The position numbers and the translations under genes are program-made. Source: Beroe forskalii (lineage: Eukaryota > Ctenophora > Nuda > Beroida > Beroidae). Taken from it: a DNA stretch of 64,000 nt. Shown in pieces: positions 12,099 to 21,958 of the stretch (positions within the stretch are counted from its first letter, which is position 1; each line of letters begins with the position of its first letter). Location of the stretch: contig WFMF01000039.1 in the NCBI GenBank assembly GCA_011033025.1, positions 682,001 to 746,000 on the forward strand. The letters are read 5' to 3'. The notes beneath the pieces were generated by a model that was not told where the DNA came from, made no database searches, and was given only the letters and a program-made list of their open reading frames with translations.

Positions 12099-14004
12099 CA
12101 GGGTGTTTCAAGACTCGTGTCCATATTTTGAATAGCTACAATTTTCAAACTATGGAAAACGACAGTTTCGTTTTATGTTCAAAATGCTGTCATTGTATTA
12201 CAATTTAGGTTAGTAAACTCAAATTTGACCAATCTATATTAATAATTTCAAAGTGTTCGTGCATCTGTGTGTGTGTGTGTGTGTCATTGTGTGTGTGATG
12301 CGTTTTTAAGAAGTGCATTTGATATTTTTGATCGGTTTTCCGGGAAAATCTTCACCCAATTAAGAGGATGGTTTATTTTTTTGAACTATTGAATTGGACT
12401 AGCCGTTAATTAGTTATTCGCATAATAAATATCATGCGTTTACTAATGCTAATATATGCTGTGTGTATATATAGGTGATCTCAAATTACAAAGTATGTTG
12501 TGCGGTGCATTTCCGCGAATATCTGTTATCCTCGGTAAGCGGGAGCATGTTAAGATGATGCCTGGGTGATCCAATCTCTTTACACATTCCATGATGACGT
12601 CATGAAGCAAGTAGCTGTTGGCTGCTGGATACAAGGTGAACCACAGGTTTACTGTTTCCGCGAATCTTCGCGGGCTAACGCTAGTACTTCAATAATTTCT
12701 CGAACCAAGCCCCCTTTCTTGAGGCCAAGTTTTGCACTCTTGGTAGCATGTTATCCATAGCTGTTTTCACTGTATCGAGAATTAGCTTCCTCACCTCCCT
12801 TCTGATGTTCTCTTTCAGCAGCCCAGTTGTTCTGGGGATTGGTTCAGAGTTGCAGAGGGTCTATCCAACATGATTAACCATATGCGGTTAATGAGGGACC
12901 TAAAACAACTGAAAAATTCAGTTTGGATGGGTCTCAGGCATCAAGGGGTTTTCGGACCCCATTTTTTGAAGATGGTGATGGGAAGGCTGAGACTATCAAA
13001 ACAGCTAACTACTTAGCCATGCTTCGGAATAAGTTCATCTCACTGCCAAAAAGGAAGAAGATACTTGACTCTTGCTATTTCCAGCAAGATGGTGCTCCCC
13101 TACATACCAACACAGCAAGACGTATCACTTGGCTGAAGGGGCAATTTGAGGATAAGGTGATATCCAGGAGAACTGATTTCGCATGGCAAAATGACAGCCC
13201 GACTTAAATCCTTGCATCTTTTTCCTGTGGGGCTACCTTAAAGAGCGTGTTTACGCCAACACCATCCCCAGAACAACTGGGCTGCTGAAAAATAACATTA
13301 TATGGTAGGTAAGGAAGCTAAGTCTCGATACAGTGAAATCAGCCATGGATAACATGCTATCAAGAGTGCAAAACTTGGCCTCAAGAAAGGGGGCTTGGTT
13401 CGAGAAATTATTGAAGTACTAGCGTTTGCCCGCGAAGATTCGCGGAAACAGTAAACCTGTGGTTCACCTTGTATCCAGCAGCCAACAGCTACTTGCTTCA
13501 TGACGTCATCATGGAATGTGTAAAGAGATTGGATCACCGAGGCATCATCTTAACATGCTCCCGCTTACCGAGGATAACAGATATTCACGGAAATGCACCG
13601 CACAACATACTTTGTAATTTGAGATCACCTATATATACACACATCATATATTAGCATTAGTAAACGCATGATATTTATTATGCGAATAACTAATTAACGG
13701 CTAGTCCAATTCAATAGTTCAAAAAAATAAACCATCCTCTTAATTGGGTGAAGATTTTCCCGGAAAACCGATCAAAAATATCAAATGCACTTCTTAAAAA
13801 CGCATCACACACACAATGACACACACACACACACACAGATGCACGAACACTTTGAAATTATTAATATAGATTGGTCAAATTTGAGTTTACTAACCTAAAT
13901 TGTAATACAATGACAGCATTTTGAACATAAAACGAAACTGCCCTTTCCCATAGTTTGAAAATTGTAGCTATTCAAAATATGGACACGAGTCTTGAAACAC
14001 CCTG
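12099..14004 (+). mobile_element. Fold-back Tc1/mariner (IS630 superfamily) element with ~740-bp inverted arms
   Basis: The element starts CAGGGTGTTTCAAGACTCGT and ends with its exact reverse complement, and is flanked on both sides by TA (12097-12098 and 14005-14006), the known target of this superfamily. Left arm 12099-~12840 is a nearly perfect inverted copy of right arm ~13260-14004, including a GT microsatellite of the same length. The ~420-bp loop holds transposase coding sequence. The right arm contains the 3' end of the transposase and its downstream region, so the left arm is an inverted duplicate of the 3' end that has replaced the normal 5' end. High arm identity suggests a recent event or ongoing gene conversion. 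Confidence 0.9.
12923..13422 (+). pseudogene. Tc1/mariner-type transposase remnant (DDE catalytic part)
   Basis: The frame from 12923 contains YFQQDGAPLHTNTARR, the block with the second catalytic aspartate in IS630/Tc1/mariner transposases. It then reaches DSPT and a stop at 13204. A one-base deletion there breaks the usual SPDLNPCD motif; in the shifted frame the protein continues PCIFFLWGYLKERVYA. A further in-frame TAG follows near 13302, and the old reading frame ends at 13420-13422 after WFEKLLKY. The N-terminal helix-turn-helix half is absent, replaced by the inverted arm. This copy cannot make a working transposase. Confidence 0.85.
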
Positions 14005-14204
14005 TATAGTAATATATACTTGTATAGCTGTTTGAAGAGATTTTTAGGCTAAAATTGAAACAGTGTAAGAAGCTAAGAGAGATGGAATCGTAGATTTAAT
14101 CTCAAGAGTCAAGATTTAGTCTCATCTTTCCAGCAAGCAAAAGATGTGTCATGCATTTCGTACCTGATTATTAAACAAGAATTAAGAAAATAGAAATTCT
14201 GAGG

Positions 14205-15503
14205 TTACAAAGACGTCCAAAATGCAACTGTAAGCAATCGTTCCAACACAGTTCTTCTTTTAGAAACAATTTTAAAAATCAAATCGTGAAACTTTGTCGC
14301 AGTTTTATCCCAGGAGTTCTGCATGCCGAGAACCCTGTTCCTCTGCCCCATCTCAGCCATTCTTGTCCTGTTCCCTGCCAACATTTCAAACGCCCTATGG
14401 ATTGCATCAGCGTCCCCTGGTGGCACCTTCAGTCCGTTCACACCGTCCTCTATGAGTTCGTTGGAGCTGCCCACTGCAGACACCAGCATGCAGCACCCAG
14501 CTGCCATGCCCTCTATCACCACCAGCCCAAACGCCTCGTAGAGAGAGGGGACCACCATCAGATCAGAGGCTGACATGTACTCAGCCACCATGCTCATTGG
14601 CTGCGATCCTAAGTACTCGAACTGGGGGTACTCTCGAGCTAGGTGAGCCGAGGGAGAGTTCTCATGAGCTCCGATGAGGCGGAAGGTGAGTGGTATATCA
14701 GTCTTACCGAGGGCTTCAAGGGCGAACTGGATCCCTTTTTCTGGTACGAATCTTCCTACGAAAAGAACGTTAGTTACGTTGGTATTAAAGTTCAACTTCC
14801 TTCTTGACTCCACTTTGTCCAAATATCTGAACTTTTCCAGGTCTATGCCAGGTCTGATAAGTTCTGATCGAGTTGCATTGGTAATCTCCTGTTCGGTTCT
14901 TAGCTGATGAATAACACAAGAAGCTTTGTTGCTAATCTCCTGCTCTACATCCATCCGTATCTTTCCCATCTCCGTTACAGGTTCCCACCGGTACTTATGA
15001 GCTCCGAAGGAGTGATGGACGTGTATTTGTGGCAGTCCTAGCTGCATGCCCACTAGTCCGCTCAGCCAGTAATTGCTGAACACCACATCATAGTCCGCTG
15101 CCGTGATTTGTGAGGTGAAGTTGTTGAGGTGTGGATACTTCTGGTCCTGAGGGAGGTGGTGCTGAGGGCCGGCTACTAGGTACTTCAGTCTCAGGGTGGG
15201 GGAGAGCGTGGTGGTCCCCACCTGAGTGGGGCTCTCACTCCTCGTGTACACGGTGACGTTGAGACCAGGCAGGGTTGACAAGCGTTTGCTTACTTCCCTA
15301 ACGTACAGACTCATGCCTCCCTTCCCTTTCTTACTGATATCGCCTGCTTTGTCCAGTGGGTTACCCGCCACTGATATGATCGCAAGTCTGATTGGTCCTG
15401 ACTGGGTGACGATATGTTCTATATGTTTTGATAATGGTACCAGAACGATGCTGATGGCAAAAAGGGTGCAGAAAGAGTGCCTATACACACTGCCTTTGTA
15501 CAT
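14205..15503 (-). CDS. GT4-family glycosyltransferase, intronless, bacterial MshA-like
   Basis: A retaining, GT-B-fold transferase of 432 residues in one exon. Residues 10-27 are hydrophobic and could anchor it as a type II membrane protein or act as a signal. The N-terminal domain has the GKGGMSLYVREVSKRL loop (residues 60-75) and YWLSGLVGMQLGLPQIHVHHSFG (about 145-167). The C-terminal GT4 domain has RPGIDLEKF (217-225), LFVGRFVPEKGI (247-258) and the E-x7-E donor-binding motif with E323 and E331 in YEAFGLVVIE. These blocks follow the order seen in bacterial D-inositol-3-phosphate and sucrose-phosphate-synthase-like transferases. The substrate cannot be told. Absence of introns beside intron-rich genes and the bacterial-style motifs suggest horizontal transfer, or less likely retroposition. 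Confidence 0.85.
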   Translation of the reverse strand: MYKGSVYRHSFCTLFAISIVLVPLSKHIEHIVTQSGPIRLAIISVAGNPLDKAGDISKKGKGGMSLYVREVSKRLSTLPGLNVTVYTRSESPTQVGTTTLSPTLRLKYLVAGPQHHLPQDQKYPHLNNFTSQITAADYDVVFSNYWLSGLVGMQLGLPQIHVHHSFGAHKYRWEPVTEMGKIRMDVEQEISNKASCVIHQLRTEQEITNATRSELIRPGIDLEKFRYLDKVESRRKLNFNTNVTNVLFVGRFVPEKGIQFALEALGKTDIPLTFRLIGAHENSPSAHLAREYPQFEYLGSQPMSMVAEYMSASDLMVVPSLYEAFGLVVIEGMAAGCCMLVSAVGSSNELIEDGVNGLKVPPGDADAIHRAFEMLAGNRTRMAEMGQRNRVLGMQNSWDKTATKFHDLIFKIVSKRRTVLERLLTVAFWTSL

Positions 15504-17685
15504 TTCCCTGACCTCAAGTTCCCTGCTGGAAGACCCGCCAAGTTCAATCGAAACTGCAATCTGGAATAGACCTGAGTTTACAAATGAATTTATAAAGCAG
15601 ATACAGTATCGAGAAAGATCAAGGAACTGAAAACTGAAGCGCAGTCAACAAACCAATGACAAATTAATAAATCATCTGCCCTTTGACGAAGACGTAACTG
15701 GTTGTGGTACTACACAAAACTTGAGTCTTCTCTGAATTGCTTAAAGGAAACAAATGTTGAGGCAGCTTTTCCTGCGGAATAATCGTCTTTGAAAAGTGCA
15801 CAAATTGTGAGCAGGAATGTTTGTTCGATTGTCATTATAAACTGACAAGCTTTAAAACCGTCTCCTTGCCCCTCTTCCATTATTGTGATTGGATCACAAA
15901 TCTTCAAAGCATATACAAAGCATATAATAACACCCTCTTGGAATTTGAAGCAACTTTATTGAGAGATCTTGGATGTAATATGTTTGGGGGTAGGTATTCA
16001 GGAAACTAACAAGAGAACGAGCGTGTCGGTTTAGTATCATGTATTGTTGTATTTTTTGTAGTCGTGTCATTGTCATTTTACGATTTTTTACTATAGGACG
16101 TGCATGTTTTATTAAACCTAAGTGCTTCCAAATTTTGGCAGATATCGGGATATAAGAAATTTTCAACAGGGGGTTTAATAGTTTAATGTTGGGGGTTTGA
16201 TGGGAGAGTTATGACTTATGAGGATTTTTGGGGACTCACGGGATTATAGGGGTTTAATTTGGGGCTTACGTTTGTACCTCAATTTCACAACTCACACCTC
16301 AAATAATATCATGTTTGTTCCCTGCACTTTATGCCCCATTGTTTGTTATCGCCACGAAATGAGAGTGGCTATTTTCTGTGCCGATTCCTCTACAGACTTG
16401 ATATGTGCAGCGGTGTGAGGAGATAGTGCAGCATGTTGACCCTTCAGTCTGAAGTCAAACTGCCATACACTCGGTACCTCAGAGAGGTACTCATTAAGTA
16501 GTTAACTGCGCGGTAAAACTCGGCGTGTTTTATGGCCACCACGTGCCGCTTTCCCGGTGCTCCGAATGTAAAGCAGTTGAGCGCCAAGCCATTATCACGC
16601 ACAGCTCACGGCTATAACGGGCACACCATCTCGTTACGACCCGCACGTTACGTGTGGTAATAACTTTGCAGCGAAGTGCTTTTATATTTAGACACAGGTT
16701 GGACCGTGAATTGCCTGTGCAATTGACACCCGTCTTGTAGTTGTTAAGCCTTCGTGCCTTGTCAGGAGGAATATAAAAAGCTGCAGCTCCGTGGACATCT
16801 TGCTTATTGCCGTATTTTGTAGGTTTTCACGATAAAATTGTGCTGTATGAGAGCTCCTGACACCAAATAATTACAAATGTAAGCAGCATAATATTATGTT
16901 GTGATTATTAGAGATTGTCAGTTCAAATTCATCGGTATTGCCTTTCCAGTTTCCAGAATATCCGAATATCCGGCGGTATATTTCTTTTGCCATAACTCCA
17001 CAACTTGAGTATAATCGGTTAACCAATCACTATCGCATGACTTTGAAGTACCAAGTTACCCTGCAATTTTCCTTGCTTTTACTTTGATTTGAAACGCATA
17101 TTATGAAGAGCCTGTCATCCATGAAATATTCTGTGTTCAAGTGCATTTGCTTGCTGAAACATAATCAAGTAAAAAATACCGGTGAATTAAGGTTTTAATG
17201 AAAATCAGCGTAATTTTCTATTCTCTGCCCTCTGCACATAGTTCGTAAATTGAGCTGTCTCCTTTGCCACATCGATAATTTCTCATAATAGTTTTTTTAA
17301 AACTTTCAATTGTAACCACAGCACACAAAAACTCGGCATTTCAACTTTCCAAGTTTTGTTTGTGCTTGCAACAAGTGTAAGGGCGTTCAATAGGTAGAAT
17401 TCACGTGGAAACGTGACGAGAATACGCACCACTTCAGCATTAACAACTTTCCTTCTTCATTATTAACTTTTCTTTGATGCTATTTGAGAGCTTTGATTGT
17501 CCATGGACAAATATAGTTTCTTTTTGTTTGAAAAGCAGTGATTGATTATTGATTTTTGTAATAGCATGTTTGATTAAAAAGAAGAAATTGCTCTTACGCA
17601 TTAATAAACGATTGATGAAATTGCTTGGTCGCTTCGGCCGTGTTGCTTGTAATAGACTATTGTGTTCAAATTTTCTTTCATCACC
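15504..17685. other. Gene-poor stretch, possible isolated promoter-like site
   Basis: No exon or domain is recognisable. A TATAAAAA-like word at about 16773 lies in a locally GC-richer block (16500-16830), but no coding region follows, so I do not call a promoter. Confidence 0.4.
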
Positions 17686-18100
17686 AATTCATCTGTCCAA
17701 ATTTTCTTTCATCATCAGTTCAATTAGAATTTGTCATCCGTGAATTAATTAGCATCAAGGCTTTTCTCGGTTATATTTGAGTATTTGCTGCTTTTTATCG
17801 ACCATTAAATTTCAACAGTAAAGAAAACTAATTAAGGAAAGAAAAAAATAAATATTTGTGAGATTTTCATTTTTTTTCTATGACGTCAGTTCAATTAGAA
17901 TTTGTCATCAAAGGTGAAACTTTCGTTTGAACGCTAGCATCGTTTAATTAAACGCTCCAGACAAGCTTTTCTCAGTTATATTTGAGTATTTGAACTTTTT
18001 ATCGACAAATTAAATTTCAACAGTAAAAAGAAAATCTAAAAATTAATGAAAGAAAAAAAACTAGGTCGTATCTAACATATTTGTGTTTCATATTCGTCTA
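17686..18100. repeat. Diverged duplicate of ~230 bp
   Basis: CAGTTCAATTAGAATTTGTC, then TTTTCTCGGTTATATTTGAG and ATTAAATTTCAACAGTAAA, appear at 17717-17828 and again, diverged, at 17887-18025. Each is followed by an A-rich AAAGAAAAAAA tract and TCTATGACGTCA. No coding content is seen. Confidence 0.6.
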
Positions 18101-18284
18101 TTTTTCTATGACGTCAAATTTAACTAACATATTAATACAAGTTTAATCGTATATTTAAGTTACATATTTGTGAGAAATTTATTAAATATTTATACGAGTT
18201 TGCGTGGGAGGGCAGATAACTACGTTCGTTTGAACGCTTGTCTGGAGCGTTTAAATTATCGAATCAATCTTTGACTTTGTGTGA

Positions 18285-18395
18285 AATGAGCAGCACTTGA
18301 CAATATTTAATCCCGTTCATTGTCCGTGCAGCTTTGACTTTGTTAGTAGAGCAGCACTTGACAATATTTAATCCCGTTCATTGTCCGTGCATTTT
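18285..18395. repeat. Tandem duplication of ~60 bp
   Basis: GCAGCACTTGACAATATTTA followed by ATCCCGTTCATTGTCCGTGCA occurs at about 18291-18331 and 18352-18392. AGCTTTGACTTTGTTAGTAGA lies between them, and a GACTTTGTGTGAAATGA relative lies just upstream. Confidence 0.8.
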
Positions 18396-18465
18396 ATAGT
18401 TGGCCGAACATACACGTTTCATTAAGCTGCCGAACATACACGTTTCATTATAAGTACTGCTTAGC

Positions 18466-18500
18466 ATGTGGCTACAGCTACATTGTAGCTGTAGCCACAT
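18466..18500. repeat. Perfect hairpin, 16-bp stem
   Basis: ATGTGGCTACAGCTAC is followed by a 3-base loop ATT and then by its exact reverse complement. It stands alone, with no T-run or coding region to explain it. A tiny MITE relic or a structured transcript are both possible. Confidence 0.6.
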
Positions 18501-19884
18501 CCCCCACTGTTCCGCTCATTCCTTCGCCAGAATATCCTGACCTGACCTCTTCTTCCTCATAATATCCTCACACCTGACATCCTCTTCCTCCTTTCCTTTC
18601 CCCGGTCTTCTTCACCCCTCCCCCCAGGATGGTATTAAACCGTGACCCAGGCCACACTTTCTGCGCATACTCAAATTATTGAAGTAGAATGATGAGTGTG
18701 TGGAGACAGTGGAAATGATGGAGTCTGTCATGGCGATCTTCTTTGCATGCATGCAATCATGACATTCTTTGAAGGTTTGAAGTAGGTACACTGCTCAGTA
18801 GGTACTGCAGTGATAGCGCTCATGCGCACACTCTTTTTAAATATCTTGCAATGCAGCGTCATCTCTCATCATAGTAAGTCTTGTGGTTCCTTTGAGAATC
18901 ATCTTACCAACGTCCTGTTTGTGTGTGTGGGCTGGAATTGTGTGAAAATTCGGCCCTTCTTTCTTGGCTGTTCAGGCAGATTTTATCATGGTCATCGTTT
19001 GAAAAATGCATTCGAATTCCGCTTTCAGAATTTTGCTTAGTATTTGTCTCGCTTAATTTGTCTCTAATTTCGAAATATAATTTGGTACTTTATAAGTTTA
19101 TTTTCTCTTTCTCATTGCGATCAACGTACTTGGTCCTGTACTTATGATAAATTATAGAATTATATTGAACCTTAGAACTACTGAAATAAATCTAGCATCA
19201 AATCAGAAGTCCTTAAAATTAAGGTTAAGTCTATCTTGAATCTACTGCTACTAAACGGGGGATGGATCTTGAATCAGTTCGATTATCATTCATCTTATCA
19301 TTTATTACTTTTTTACCTTATTTTTACAAATTTTGCGCGTGTTTATTTCTGGTTCAGCCGGTATACGGACCCAAATCTTGTTGTGTTAATAAGTTAACAA
19401 CATAGACTTAAAACTGCAGCTGCTAGGATTTTGACCGCATCTAAGATCTGGAGAGACCATATTTTTACATCTTATTATAATTGAACAGCTAATATTCTAA
19501 TTATAGTGCGAAGCATTCCGGCGTTCAGTGCGAATTGCGATAATGAGCTGCCGCTCCTTCAATTAAAGAATTAACTTGGGGTTGCAATGTTCCATCACAC
19601 AGCGATAAGACATGATTGATTGTGTAATGGTGTAATGGTGTTTCATAACGAAGAGTCCAATTATTAAATTTGTTGGTGCAAATGCACTCCCCCGCCTCTC
19701 TAAAACTGGATAAAGCAAAGTCAAGTTGCTAAGAGTATGAGCAAATATGTGAGTGAGAACTGAGAAATAACGAATTGAAGAATTCATGATGTTTGTTGAC
19801 GCTTTATAAGTTAAAGTGCTGATAGTTACTTAGTCAAACGTCTGCATTAGTATATCGATTATCGTGAAAAAAACACGCCCATGT

Positions 19885-20365
19885 TATCAACAGACGAACA
19901 TTGCCAAACCTCCGCACAATGTGTGGGTAAGTGCTGGAACATTGCCAAACTCCCGCACCATGTGTGGATAAAGCACATAGCCAATGCCCAGCGCAATGCG
20001 CGGACAAGGCACTGGCACATTGCCAAGGCCCAGCGCAATGCGCGGACAAGGCACTAAAGTGCTGGAACACTGCCAAGTCCCAGCGCAATGTGCGGACAAG
20101 GCACTAAAGTGCTGGAACACTGCCAAGTCCAAGCGCAATGCGCGAACAAGGCACTAAAGTGCTAGAACACTGCCAAGTCCCAGCGCAATGCGCGGACAAG
20201 GCACTAAAGTGCTGGAACACTGCCAAGTCCAAGCGCAATGCGCGAACAAGGCACTAAAGTGCTGGAACACTGCTAAGCCCCAGCGCAATGCGCGGACAAG
20301 GCACTGGCACATTGCCAAGCCCCAGCGCAATGCGCGGACAAGGCACTAAAGTGCTGGCACGGTGC
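19885..20365. repeat. Minisatellite of ~55-60 bp with embedded dyad, about 9 copies
   Basis: Units read GCCAAGTCCCAGCGCAATGC, GCGGACAAGGCACTAAAGTG, CTGGAACACT. Copies differ by presence of the ACTAAAGTGCTGG part and by CCC/CCA and GGA/GAA changes that alternate between neighbouring units. GCGCAATGCGC is a short dyad. Open frames on both strands here are products of the repeat. Confidence 0.85.
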
Positions 20366-21958
20366 CCGCACCACAAATTGGTTCCATCATCTGAGGAGCA
20401 TTTGGCCGGTGTCTGCTGCACCCTCGCACTGCGTTGTAACCTGACCCATTCCACGCACACATGGCCTACGAGTCTGTCAAACCCTCCTCCCCTCTTATCT
20501 GGATATGTTTTATTTCGTTTACTCCCTTGTCAGACGCGTGCCTTGTATCCCCCGCGTATCTTTCTATCCTTGTTACAACCATCTCATTTTTACTTTGTCA
20601 CGGGAATTTGTTCTAACATTTGCTGGATAACTTCTTGGTTTGACAGTAAACTTCCTAGGTCCTAACCTTTTAAATTTCTTAATTCATGGTAATTGCACAC
20701 TGAGGAAGCTTGGCGTGTAGCTGCCTAATTTTGATTGGAATTAAACAGGTTGACTATATAATCTTAATTGATACCTACTATAATTGAGTAAAAGTTGTAT
20801 TTCTTGTCATTCCATAAAACCGAATTCTGAATATGAATTCTCGGCTTGTAGAATTACATTGATTTGATTAAAATTTCACTTGTGTTTGCAAATAATCAGA
20901 TAACTCTTTTAAAACTTGTAACTTTAAAACCTTGACAAATTGCATTGTGCCACATTTAATTTGTTCTTTGCAGTTCAGCCGTTGATTTTAGGTTGTCCAA
21001 GTTTTGTTGAAGCTTTTATTTCGCGATGAAGGATCCTTCGATCAGATCCCTTGAGAAACAGAATAGTGTAGTTATTATGTGTTGTACCTATCATATTCAT
21101 TTATCAAATAATATTATGTCAGATTGTTTTGTATTTGTCGGTCTCAGGCAAGATAATAACGATAAACGCATTTAACAAGTCAACACATTGTTTGTTACAT
21201 CGCGGCAAAGACACGATCATTCTGTAATTAATAGAATGTAAAGTCCGAGTTGCCGGACCCCGCTGCAACAGACAAGTGCTGTAATCGCACGGATTATTAT
21301 ACCCGTCCGGTAGTCCTGCACGACTCATGTAGGCAAGTTAAGGTGACGTCATTATCAGGGTTTAGAGTGCTAAATTGATGACTTTTACATGCTTTCTTTC
21401 TTGAGCGCGAGATCTATATTTACACACAGACCTTACATTATTGCTCAACGCAGCGGATCCTATTTTTAAACACTTCGCGTAAGATCTCTCCATCTCTTCG
21501 AACCTCTGGTGTCTAATCATCGAAACGATTCTTATTCAAACATTTAAACAACCAGAATTAACCTAAGATTCATCCTAATTCGATTTTGTCACTTTGATAA
21601 TTGATATTTAAGTATTTGATAGCTTTCAGCTTATTTTTCTCAATCATTTCACCTTTTCGAATGCTATTGCAAACTATTATCTTATTATTCTTACAGGTCG
21701 CAAGATGTAATGCTGCTGTTTCACTAGAACTTCTCTCACTCTCCCCTGTTTCCAAAGAATCAACTAAACTCATCTACTCATCCAGCCCGAAAACCTCCTC
21801 TTCCGTTCAAGTGCGAAGTTTCGTTCATCTTGTGTCGAGTTTTGACCACATAATAGTCTCTGAAGACCGAATACCTACCCGTTTGCCCCGAGACTGTAGC
21901 TTGGTTCTCCCCGAGAGTTGAGACCCTCTCTCTTGTCGATCATAAGCAGCTCCCTAGG
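20366..21958. other. Intergenic DNA and 5' flank of the phosphodiesterase gene
   Basis: No exon is recognised. TGACGTCATTATC occurs at 21344. The open frame at 21601-21921 is upstream of, and not in frame with, the start of the next gene; it is probably 5' untranslated or intergenic. Confidence 0.45.

Noticed and set aside
14286-14907. Plus-strand frames opposite the glycosyltransferase
   Set aside because: They are antisense shadows of the GT4 gene, which has clear motifs on the minus strand.
16765-16810. TATA-box promoter
   Set aside because: A TATAAAAA-like word is present, but no coding region follows within several kilobases.
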